Below are positions 8,632-14,537 of a DNA stretch of 22,919 nt, in pieces (the first letter of the stretch is position 1; every line of letters starts with the position of its first letter). The notes beneath the pieces were generated by a model. It saw nothing but the letters and a program-made list of their open reading frames with translations. It was not told the DNA's origin and made no database searches. The translations under genes were made by a program, and so were the position numbers. This DNA comes from an uncultured Clostridia bacterium (lineage in GTDB: Bacteria > Bacillota > Clostridia > Lachnospirales > Lachnospiraceae), in contig CAMZAI010000012.1 of the NCBI GenBank assembly GCA_947304065.1, positions 1 through 22,919 on the forward strand, read 5' to 3'.

Positions 8632-8660
8632 AAGGGGACGGCTCTTCCGTCCTCTTTTTC
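8632..8660 (+). terminator. Rho-independent terminator after the response regulator (left end of the element)
   Basis: GGACGG (8636-8641) and CCGTCC (8647-8652) form a perfect 6-bp stem around CTCTT. The stem extends outward by four more pairs (AAGG with TCTT, including one wobble) and is followed by TCTTTTTC. It lies 8 bp after the stop of the receiver gene and is also the left terminal repeat of the 734-bp element. Confidence 0.8.
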
Positions 8661-8670
8661 TTGCCTTTTC

Positions 8671-8960
8671 TGCACGGGCGGCGACGAGTAAAACTTCCGG
8701 GGACACGTTCTCACTCCGATTCGGACGCAGCGGATACTAAGCGCCATCTCGCGTGTAACACGCTCGATGTACGCTCGCTCAGACCTCAGCTCGCGTTTCA
8801 CGCTTCTGCCGCGGGTATATGCACCTGTTCAAGACTTTCAGTCTTGACAGCTGCATACAACCCGTGGCACAGGCTTTCGCCCGGCTGAGGTCCTTCGCTT
8901 CACGCGCAAGTACCGGCGTCCTCAACGGGTCCCGGAAGTTTTCTCTGCAGCGCCCGTGCG
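8671..8960. repeat. Long imperfect palindrome 1
   Basis: Nested inverted blocks converge on a centre near 8838. GCACGGGCG (8672-8680) pairs with 8951-8959; AAAACTTCCGG (8690-8700) with 8932-8942; GACCTCAG (8782-8789) with 8885-8892; GGGTATATGCA near 8813-8823 with 8852-8866 imperfectly. CTGTTCAAGACT (8826-8836) pairs with AGTCTTGACAG (8840-8850) around TTC. The left arm carries an extra side hairpin (GCGTG TAA CACGC, 8751-8763). The matched blocks keep order across about 290 bp, which chance would not produce. Confidence 0.85.
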
Positions 8961-8973
8961 GCAGCATGCCGGT

Positions 8974-9000
8974 GAGGACAGAAGAACCGTCCCCTTGTCC
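8974..9000. repeat. Junction copy of the GGACGG end motif
   Basis: This 27-bp copy (GAGGACAGAAGAACCGTCCCC then TTGTCC) is in the same orientation as the right-end copy at 9335-9360, differing at one base in the stem. It closes palindrome 1 against the left end at 8628-8654 and separates the two palindromes. The one-base change leaves a weaker hairpin (4-bp GGAC/GTCC) than at the two outer ends. Confidence 0.75.
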
Positions 9001-9017
9001 TGCAGCCCCGGTGCGCT

Positions 9018-9325
9018 TAAGAGTGCAGGCGGCGGCTCGGGTGTGGCGTGATCTTAATATCGCTTCGGAGTCAAAAGCAAAGGGCTCGCAGCGGTAACTC
9101 CCGAAACGAATTGCATTTGTCCGACGGACCCGCGGTTTTAGCCGAGTCGAAATCGCCTCTTAGAGCAGCAAGGCGCGAAGCCGTTGCTGAGCGGCTTAAC
9201 AGCTGCTCTTAGAGGAAGTTTGAAGAGGCGTTGCGGCAGCAATTCGTTCGGGGTTACCGCCGCGAGCCCTTATGTTTATCCTCGACCGCGATATTAAGAT
9301 CGGGGCCGCCTGCACCAAAAAAGGC
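9018..9325. repeat. Long imperfect palindrome 2
   Basis: Nested inverted blocks converge near 9177. TGCAGGCGG (9024-9032) pairs with 9306-9314; GATCTTAATATCGC (9050-9063) is a perfect 14-bp match to 9288-9301. The 19-nt block at 9080-9098 (AAGGGCTCGC.GCGGTAAC) matches 9253-9271 with one mismatch; CGAATTGC (9107-9114) pairs with 9239-9246; CCTCTTAGAGCAGC (9156-9169) pairs with 9202-9215 at 13 of 14 positions. The apex is GGC GCGAA GCC. Conserved blocks alternate with unpaired stretches, as in a long RNA stem with internal loops. Confidence 0.85.
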
Positions 9326-9327
9326 AA

Positions 9328-9360
9328 GAAAAAAGAGGACGGAAGAACCGTCCCCTTGTC
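9328..9360 (-). terminator. Rho-independent terminator after the SulP gene (right end of the element)
   Basis: On the - strand, GGACGG TTCTT CCGTCC (9353-9337) forms a 6-bp stem followed by TC and TTTTTT (9334-9329). It lies about 20 bp past the SulP stop, so it should end the queT-SulP transcript. It is the mirror copy of the terminator at 8632-8660. Confidence 0.8.
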
Positions 9361-9379
9361 TGAACTGTGTCTGAATGTA

Positions 9380-11056
9380 TTATGCCGCCTGCTGCGCCGC
9401 AAGGATCTCTTTCGCTCTTTCGAGCGCTGCGTCGATGTGTGCGCAGAAGTTCTCTGTGCCGACCTTGGCGGTGAGGCCGTCTTTATCCATGACGTCGCGG
9501 GGCTGCTGGTTTACATGCGAGAAGATAACCGTTACGCCCTTCTCCTTACATGTATCAACGAGCGTCTCAAGCGACTGCATCGCGGTAGCGTCGATGGCCG
9601 GAACTCCGCGCATACGGATGATCAGGACCTTTGTGAAATCCTTTACGGAGATCTGCGAAACCAGACCTGCCACGCCGAAGAACATCGGACCGGTGATCTC
9701 GTAAACGCGTACCTCGTGGGGAACCTCGCGAAGCTCGATGCCCGCGGGATCGTTCTCGCTCTCGTCGAGAGCGTATTTCCAGCCGTGTATGCTCGCTTCT
9801 TCGCTCATGCGCTTCATGAAGAGCACGCATGCTGCGATCATGCCGACCGCGATCGCTACGACCAGATCGAATACTACGGTAAGTACAAATGTGAGCACGA
9901 GTACCAGGATATCGCTGGCAGGTGCCTTTTTGCAGAGATTTACGAAATTGCGCCAGCCGCACATATTATAGGCAACGATGAACAGGATCGCCGCGATGGT
10001 GGGCATAGGAATGAAGGCTGCGTAAGGCATCAGGACAACCAGGACGATGCAGAGCACTACAGCGTGAACCATGCCGGCGATGGGCGTGCGTCCGCCGTTC
10101 TTAACATTCGCCGCGGTACGTGCGATAGCGCCTGTAGCGGGGATACCTCCGAAGAGCGCCGAACCGATGTTGCCTATACCCTGAGCCACAAGCTCCATGT
10201 TCGAGCGGTGCTTCGAGTTGATCATTGAATCGGCTACGACCGCCGAGAGCAGTGATTCGATAGCAGCAAGGATCGCGATTGTGAAGCCGTTGCCGAGCTC
10301 ACTGCGGATAGTTGCAAGGCTGAACGCCGGCAGGTGAAGCTTCGGGAGCGAATTGCTGATGGTGTACAGGTCGCCGATGGTGTTTACCTTCATGTTCAGA
10401 AGCTTTACCATGAAGATCCCGACGAATACCGCGATCAGCGAGCCGGGGATCTTTTTGCTGATATAGGGCCAGACGATCAGTACGAGCAGGCTTACCGCAC
10501 CTACGATCAGAGCCTGATAATTAAAGGTTCCGATGTTTGAGACAATGGCCTTAACTTTGTCAGCGGTTTCGATCGTAACGGTTCCCGCGGGGAACGAAAG
10601 ACCGAGGAAATCTTTGATCTGGCCGATCAGGATGGTTACCGCGATGCCGGCGGTGAAGCCGGTAGTGATCGTGTAAGGGATGAACTTGATCAGCGAACCG
10701 AGGCGGAACAGACCCATGAGGATCAGGATCACGCCTGCGATGATCGTAGCGACGATCAGTCCGTCCATTCCGTCGGTGGCCACGATGCCTGCCACGATGG
10801 TCGCGAATGCGGCTGTAGGGCCGGCGATCTGAACACGGCTGCCTCCGAAGAAAGAGATCAGGAAGCCTGCGACTATCGCGGTGTAGATACCCTGCTCGGG
10901 TTCAACGCCCGATGCGAGCGCCAGCGCGATAGAAAGCGGGAGAGCGATGATCGCAACGATGATTCCGGCGATCACGTCCTTTCCGAACTGTGACCAGGTG
11001 TAGGTCTTCATTACCGAAAAAAGCTTCGGTTTAATCTTCTCCTGCGTATTTTTCAT
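9380..11056 (-). CDS. SulP-family anion transporter with STAS domain
   Basis: The 558-residue inner-membrane protein has the SulP opening: 'DVIAGIIVAIIALPLSIALALASGVEPEQGIYTAI' (about residues 27-62, the conserved SulP signature region), followed by many hydrophobic helices to about residue 430. The C-terminal cytoplasmic STAS domain covers about 445-545 ('YEITGPMFFG', 'VLIIRMRGVPAIDATAMQSL'), with D489 followed by ATA rather than the more usual ATG or SG. SulP proteins carry sulfate, bicarbonate, dicarboxylates or other anions by proton or sodium symport or exchange; the substrate here is unknown. AGGAGG lies 6 nt before the ATG. It follows queT by 41 bp without a terminator, so it is probably co-transcribed from the queT promoter, an odd pairing for a queuosine-precursor transporter. 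Confidence 0.93.
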   Translation of the reverse strand: MKNTQEKIKPKLFSVMKTYTWSQFGKDVIAGIIVAIIALPLSIALALASGVEPEQGIYTAIVAGFLISFFGGSRVQIAGPTAAFATIVAGIVATDGMDGLIVATIIAGVILILMGLFRLGSLIKFIPYTITTGFTAGIAVTILIGQIKDFLGLSFPAGTVTIETADKVKAIVSNIGTFNYQALIVGAVSLLVLIVWPYISKKIPGSLIAVFVGIFMVKLLNMKVNTIGDLYTISNSLPKLHLPAFSLATIRSELGNGFTIAILAAIESLLSAVVADSMINSKHRSNMELVAQGIGNIGSALFGGIPATGAIARTAANVKNGGRTPIAGMVHAVVLCIVLVVLMPYAAFIPMPTIAAILFIVAYNMCGWRNFVNLCKKAPASDILVLVLTFVLTVVFDLVVAIAVGMIAACVLFMKRMSEEASIHGWKYALDESENDPAGIELREVPHEVRVYEITGPMFFGVAGLVSQISVKDFTKVLIIRMRGVPAIDATAMQSLETLVDTCKEKGVTVIFSHVNQQPRDVMDKDGLTAKVGTENFCAHIDAALERAKEILAAQQAA

Positions 11057-11097
11057 ATGCTTCCTCCTCTTTATTTTAGAAAGGTAAACAAAATCGA

Positions 11098-11658
11098 TCA
11101 GTCACGTTTGATATCAAGCTTTGCGGTCACACGCACACGGTTGAGAACCGTAACGAGTATGGGACCGAATACATAGCAGGAGATCATTTCACCTGCGAAT
11201 ACCGAGAACGCCAGAAGCCCGAGAACGCCGAGAGTGGTAGTCTGCGAACCGAATTCGGTGACGCCGTAGCCGTAGTAGAGAACGAACGGGATGATCAGTG
11301 CGTTCACGATAACGGTCGGGATCGGGATCAGAAGGCTGTGCTTTATCTGAAGTACGGAGCCGTGCTTTGCGCGGATGCGGTTTGCGATCGGCAGTGTGAG
11401 CAATGCAGCGATGAGCGTCGCGAGCGAGCCGAATATCATATCGATCACATGTCCGCCGAGAATGTTGGTGATGAGGCATCCGATGAATACTCCGAATACT
11501 CCTGCGGGAGTGTAGAAGATCGTCATGCAAAGGGCCTCGGCCACACGGCACTGGATCTCAAGGTAAGAAAACTGATAGGTGAGGAGCGAAAGCACCACGT
11601 AGATCGCGGCAATGATCGCTGCCTGGGTTAGAAAAGCTGCTGTTTTTTTCTCTTTCAT
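11098..11658 (-). CDS. queT: QueT-family queuosine-precursor transporter
   Basis: The 186-residue, strongly hydrophobic protein has about five or six membrane helices and the hallmarks of the QueT (DUF988) family: 'IQCRVAEALCMTIFYTPAGVFGVFIGCLITNILGG' (about 35-70) and 'IDMIFGSLATLIAALLT' (about 71-88). QueT proteins are thought to be substrate-binding components of ECF-type uptake systems for preQ1 or related deazaguanines, used to make queuosine in tRNA. The identification is supported by the preQ1-I riboswitch immediately upstream. Start ATG 11658 is 7 nt after AGGAG, and that AGGAG is the 3' end of the aptamer. SulP follows on the same transcript. No queuosine biosynthesis genes are in the window, consistent with salvage. 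Confidence 0.88.
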   Translation of the reverse strand: MKEKKTAAFLTQAAIIAAIYVVLSLLTYQFSYLEIQCRVAEALCMTIFYTPAGVFGVFIGCLITNILGGHVIDMIFGSLATLIAALLTLPIANRIRAKHGSVLQIKHSLLIPIPTVIVNALIIPFVLYYGYGVTEFGSQTTTLGVLGLLAFSVFAGEMISCYVFGPILVTVLNRVRVTAKLDIKRD

Positions 11659-11665
11659 TTTTATT

Positions 11666-11706
11666 CTCCTAGTTTTGTTTTGAGTGAGGATGGTTACGAA
11701 CTCACT
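11666..11706 (-). promoter_or_regulatory. preQ1-I riboswitch controlling queT translation
   Basis: Read on the - strand, AGTGAG (11706-11701) pairs with CTCACT (11688-11683) around the loop TTCGTAACCATC, which matches the class I loop pattern ending in AACC. An A-rich tail follows (CAAAACAAAACTAGGAG), with the pseudoknot strand ACTAGG overlapping the AGGAG ribosome site of queT. Known preQ1-I aptamers share this small H-type pseudoknot. Because the tail is the ribosome site and no terminator follows, ligand should block translation. The gene downstream, a QueT transporter, is a standard target. Confidence 0.85.
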
Positions 11707-11726
11707 TGTTTCTTAGCAACTGATGC

Positions 11727-11755
11727 ATTGTAGCACCGGCCCGAAAGAATTGCAA
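11727..11755 (-). promoter_or_regulatory. Predicted sigma-A promoter of queT-SulP
   Basis: On the - strand, TTGCAA (11755-11750) and TACAAT (11732-11727) are spaced by 17 bp. Transcription would begin near 11720, about 15 nt before the riboswitch. Confidence 0.75.
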
Positions 11756-11782
11756 GCATTATTTTCGGCCGCGCTTTTCCGA

Positions 11783-11811
11783 TTGACCAAAGTAAGGTAG
11801 CGTTGTAAAAT
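11783..11811 (+). promoter_or_regulatory. Predicted sigma-A promoter of the YvyF-like gene
   Basis: TTGACC (11783-11788) and TAAAAT (11806-11811) are spaced by 17 bp. Inverted arms GCCGCGC (11768-11774) and GCGCGGC (11824-11830) flank the promoter, the second followed by six T; their role is unclear. Confidence 0.7.
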
Positions 11812-11859
11812 GATTACGTCACAGCGCGGCTTTTTTACTAAGTGAAAGGCGGTGATCGG

Positions 11860-12267
11860 ATGGCTCTTTCGGCGGAAGTATGCAGGAAGTGTAAGAGAAT
11901 GTTCACTTATCCCGGGTTCGGATCGAAGTATTGTCCGGACTGCCGCAAGGTCGATGAGGAGAACAGAGACAAGGTCAAAGAGTACCTTCGTGAGCACGGG
12001 ACCGCGAATATGGTTGAGATCTCCGAGAATACCGGAGTTTCGAAGCATGACATAAATCAGTATCTTCGCGACGGCATGCTCGAGATACCCGAGGGTTCAC
12101 CTATTTATATAAAGTGCGAGAAATGCGGATGCGATATCCGTTCGGGCAGATGGTGCCCCGAGTGCGCGGCGACGCTGTCAAAGGAATTAAAGGGAATGTT
12201 CGTGGGTATCGGAGAAAAACCGAAGGTAAAACTCGAAGGCAAGATGAGGTTCCTCAGGAAACGGTAA
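11860..12267 (+). CDS. YvyF-like zinc-ribbon and helix-turn-helix protein
   Basis: The 135-residue cytosolic protein has an N-terminal CxxC...CxxC knuckle ('CRKCKRMFTYPGFGSKYCPDC', shown in pieces: CRKC and CPDC). A helix-turn-helix follows ('MVEISENTGVSKHDINQYLR', about residues 49-68), then a second CxxC pair (CEKC and CPEC). The first two parts match the layout of the flagellar-locus protein YvyF (TIGR03826 type), which ends near the HTH; this one adds the second zinc knuckle and a basic tail. ATG 11860 is preferred over the upstream in-frame GTG 11842, because AAAGGCGGTGATC (11845-11857) matches the anti-Shine-Dalgarno complement at 12 of 13 positions and sits just before it. It is monocistronic between its own promoter and terminator, with no flagellar genes nearby. 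A regulatory role is inference. Confidence 0.8.
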   Translation: MALSAEVCRKCKRMFTYPGFGSKYCPDCRKVDEENRDKVKEYLREHGTANMVEISENTGVSKHDINQYLRDGMLEIPEGSPIYIKCEKCGCDIRSGRWCPECAATLSKELKGMFVGIGEKPKVKLEGKMRFLRKR

Positions 12268-12282
12268 TACAACAGAATACTT

Positions 12283-12331
12283 AAAAAGCGTGGATTTCCG
12301 GGCTGTTTCGGAAACACGCTTTTCTTTTTTT
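12283..12331 (+). terminator. Rho-independent terminator after the YvyF-like gene
   Basis: AAAAGCGTG (12284-12292) pairs with CACGCTTTT (12315-12323), and inside it TTTCCG pairs with CGGAAA with a short bulge. TTTTCTTTTTTT follows. Confidence 0.85.
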
Positions 12332-12353
12332 GCAAATTTTTCCGAAAAAGCTA

Positions 12354-12398
12354 TTGACAGTAAACTGTTATGGGTGTATATATAACACATAAACAGTT
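12354..12398 (+). promoter_or_regulatory. Promoter and likely operator of the YtrA-type operon
   Basis: TTGACA (12354-12359) and TATATA (12377-12382) are spaced by 17 bp. Palindromes overlap them: ACAGT AA ACTGT (12357-12368) covers the -35 edge, and AACTGTTATG (12363-12372) is mirrored by CATAAACAGTT (12388-12398) across the -10. GntR/YtrA regulators commonly repress their own operons through inverted repeats at the promoter, so this is the expected autoregulatory site. Confidence 0.7.
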
Positions 12399-12418
12399 GG
12401 CCGACAGGAGGAATTCCA

Positions 12419-12793
12419 TTGAAGATATCTCAGAATAACGGAGTACCGATCTACAAGCAGATCGCGGACGCATTCCGAAGCGATATACTTGCCGGGAAAT
12501 ACCAGCAGGGAGAGTACCTGCCATCGATCAGGGAGCTGGCGAAGGATCTGAGGATCAGCGTCATTACCACGATGAAGGCTTATGAGACGCTGGAGCTCGA
12601 GGGGCTCGTTACGGCGTCGCAGGGCAAGGGCTTTTATGTGAACGCACAGGACAGCGAGATGCTCAAAGAACAGCATCTGCGCAAGGTCGAAGAATCGCTC
12701 ACGGCGGCGATCGACGCGGCGCGGATCGCAGGGCTCAGCGATGCGGAGCTTATAGAAACACTTAAAGCACTGCTGGAGCTGCAAGAGCCGTAA
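12419..12793 (+). CDS. GntR-family (YtrA subfamily) transcriptional regulator
   Basis: The 124-residue protein has the GntR winged helix at about residues 10-75 ('PIYKQIADAFRSDILAGKY', 'LPSIRELAKDLRIS', 'TTMKAYETLELEGLV', 'GKGFYV'). A short helical tail of about 40 residues replaces a ligand-binding domain, which is the mark of the YtrA subgroup. YtrA regulators typically repress adjacent ABC transporter genes, often responding to cell-wall stress. The start is TTG at 12419, supported by AGGAGG (12406-12411) 7 nt before; no ATG fits the conserved N-terminus. It leads an operon with an ABC ATPase and two membrane proteins and carries probable operators in its promoter. The inducing signal is unknown. 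Confidence 0.93.
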   Translation: MKISQNNGVPIYKQIADAFRSDILAGKYQQGEYLPSIRELAKDLRISVITTMKAYETLELEGLVTASQGKGFYVNAQDSEMLKEQHLRKVEESLTAAIDAARIAGLSDAELIETLKALLELQEP

Positions 12794-12883
12794 ATCTGCG
12801 GATACAGCGTATCGGTGCGCACCGGACAATATGACGGAAGGAGCCGGGCGCAACGACTGTGGTATATAGAGTGGGAGCAGAAA

Positions 12884-12907
12884 GGGGTCGCGGGGCGCCG
12901 CGATCCC
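12884..12907 (+). other. GC-rich intercistronic hairpin
   Basis: GGGGTCGCGG (12884-12893) pairs with CCGCGATCCC (12898-12907) around GGCG with one wobble. No T run follows, so it is unlikely to be a full terminator. It lies between the regulator and the ATPase and may set relative mRNA levels or protect the downstream message. Confidence 0.55.
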
Positions 12908-12932
12908 GGGGAAAAGAAGGAAGGAAAAAATC

Positions 12933-13829
12933 ATGGAAAAGAACATTATCGAAGCAAAGAACATTGTTAAGAAATATAAGAACTTTACGCTTGATGTGCC
13001 CGAACTGAGGCTGCCCGAAGGCTTCGCCACCGCCCTCATCGGAGAGAACGGAGCGGGCAAGACCACATTGCTCAACATCCTTACCGGCATCAGGATGGAC
13101 TACACCGGCGATATCAGTTATTTCGGAGAGTATTCGGACAAGGATATTTTTAAGAATCCGGAGATCAAGGAGAGGATCGGATATACCGGCACAGAGAACT
13201 ATTATCTTCCTCACTGGACCATGAAGCAGATCGATGATCTTCAAGGCCTGCTGTTCGAGAAATACGACTCCGCGAAGTTCAAGCGCTACTGCGACGATCT
13301 CGCGGTATTCGGCGGCAAGTCGTTCGACGGGAGCAAAAAGGTCAGCGCTCTTTCCGACGGAACCAAGACCAAGCTCATGCTGGCGGGCGTTCTGGCGCGT
13401 GAGACGGATCTGCTCATCATGGATGAGCCCGCGTCGCCCCTCGATCCGCTCATGAGAGATAAGCTCTGCGAGCTGATCAGGGAGTATCTTAATTCGGGCG
13501 AGAACAAGAGCGTGCTCTTCTCCACGCACAATATCTCCGATATGGAGGGCGTGACCGACTACGCGATCATCATGGAGCGCGGAAAGATCGTTGAGCAGGG
13601 CTTTGTTGAGGACCTCAAGGAAAAGTATATTTCCGTAAAGGGCGAGAGCAGGGACGCAGAGGCCGCAAAGAGCATCCTCTATACCATGACTTCGTCGAAT
13701 TACGGCTTCGAAGGCATCTGCCTCGCGGAGGATCTGGACAAGCTTGCGGGGCTCGATATAGTTACCGAGACAGCCAGCCTGTTCAAGATCAGCGTAGCCA
13801 TCATGAAAAAGAATTCGCTCATCAAATAA
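12933..13829 (+). CDS. ABC transporter ATP-binding protein
   Basis: The 298-residue ATPase has Walker A 'GENGAGKTT' (about residues 37-45), a signature 'LSDGTKTKLMLA' (about 139-150), Walker B 'LLIMDEP' followed by 'ASPLDP', and the switch histidine in 'STHN'. The LSDGTKTK signature departs from canonical LSGGQ but resembles the LSKGMKTK form of YtrB-like ATPases. It would power the two membrane proteins encoded next. AAGGAAGG lies 8 nt before the ATG. The first membrane gene begins 17 bp after the stop. The YtrA neighbour suggests an antibiotic- or envelope-stress-linked exporter; the substrate cannot be told. Confidence 0.93.
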   Translation: MEKNIIEAKNIVKKYKNFTLDVPELRLPEGFATALIGENGAGKTTLLNILTGIRMDYTGDISYFGEYSDKDIFKNPEIKERIGYTGTENYYLPHWTMKQIDDLQGLLFEKYDSAKFKRYCDDLAVFGGKSFDGSKKVSALSDGTKTKLMLAGVLARETDLLIMDEPASPLDPLMRDKLCELIREYLNSGENKSVLFSTHNISDMEGVTDYAIIMERGKIVEQGFVEDLKEKYISVKGESRDAEAAKSILYTMTSSNYGFEGICLAEDLDKLAGLDIVTETASLFKISVAIMKKNSLIK

Positions 13830-13846
13830 GCCGGGGGGATTTCGCA

Positions 13847-14536
13847 ATGAACAGAACATTATGGAAATGTACAGGGGCGTTTACCCCGATGAGTTATCGC
13901 ATCGCGATCGTCATCGGCATGATACTGACTTCGGCAGCCGGCTTTGTACTGTCGTATCTCATGGGACTTGCGAGCGCGCTGATAGTGGCTCCGGTGGCAC
14001 TGGTGATCATCTTATTCGTTGATTACTTCGCTTTCTCGGGGATCAGCGTCAGGAGAGAGAAGTGCATGGAGATGATGAAATCCTCCGTATACGGCAGGGA
14101 GATAATCGGCAAGGCGCTGAAAATGGATACGATACTTAAGATCGTTACGGTGCTCCTCTGCTTTGCGGGCTGCATAATCGGCTGCGTGATCAGCGGCGCA
14201 GGGGTATTGTTCGTCCTGGCGGTCATGTTCACGACGATGGCCTTAACGGTGTTGGTACTGATATTTACAAGGAGAAAGGGTCTGAGCGTCGCGGTACAGA
14301 TGATGCTGACCTATCTGGGCGTGACACTGCTGGACGGAGTGATGCTGGGCCTGCTGTATGCGGTGCTCAATGCGGCCGAAGAGGAAGCACAGGGCATCAG
14401 TACCTTAGATATCATCGTATGGGCGATCACGCTGGGTATGGCCTGCCTGACGGTGTTACTGGGATTCCTGCTCTACAGGGACTGCATTAGGGGCTATGAG
14501 AGCGGATTCCTCGACAGAAGCGAAAAGGAGGCATAA
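13847..14536 (+). CDS. Membrane subunit of the YtrA-linked ABC transporter (first)
   Basis: The 229-residue protein has about six hydrophobic segments (near residues 16-38, 40-60, 98-116, 119-140, 150-172 and 186-208). It has no domain I can name, and the permease role rests on position: it lies 17 bp after the ATPase and 1 bp before a second membrane gene. GGGGGG lies 7 nt before the ATG. The ATPase with two different membrane proteins suggests a heterodimeric exporter of the ABC-2 general type. Confidence 0.75.
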   Translation: MNRTLWKCTGAFTPMSYRIAIVIGMILTSAAGFVLSYLMGLASALIVAPVALVIILFVDYFAFSGISVRREKCMEMMKSSVYGREIIGKALKMDTILKIVTVLLCFAGCIIGCVISGAGVLFVLAVMFTTMALTVLVLIFTRRKGLSVAVQMMLTYLGVTLLDGVMLGLLYAVLNAAEEEAQGISTLDIIVWAITLGMACLTVLLGFLLYRDCIRGYESGFLDRSEKEA

Positions 14537-14537
14537 T

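Larger units (their letters stand above)
8628..9361. repeat. Composite non-coding element: two long imperfect palindromes with terminal inverted repeats
   Basis: No believable gene fills this 750-bp convergent gap. Its ends match as inverted repeats: AGACAAGGGGACGG, TCTTCCGTCCTC and TTCTTGCC on the left (8628-8668) reappear reversed on the right (9320-9361). Between them are two side-by-side palindromes (8628-9000 and 9018-9320) described separately. A third copy of the end motif (8974-9000) marks the junction. The ends act as terminators for both flanking genes. The architecture suggests a miniature mobile element or pair of nested ones, or a large structured RNA. No transposase, target duplication or known RNA family was recognised. 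Confidence 0.8.

Noticed and set aside
8661..9097. Short open frames inside the double-palindrome element
   Set aside because: They cross the complementary arms, lack ribosome sites and show no protein family; the structure explains the sequence better than coding does.
9272..10228. A 318-codon open frame on the + strand starting in the palindromic element
   Set aside because: Most of it is opposite the SulP STAS and late membrane segments, its residue composition is rich in H, R, C and D, and no ribosome site is present.
11842..11859. GTG 11842 as the start of the YvyF-like gene
   Set aside because: It would place the near-perfect ribosome site inside the coding region; ATG 11860 has the correct spacing and begins the conserved part.
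14496..14537. ATG 14496 as the start of the second permease
   Set aside because: It overlaps the preceding gene by about 40 bp, has no ribosome site, and ATG 14538 has AAGGAGG at ideal spacing.
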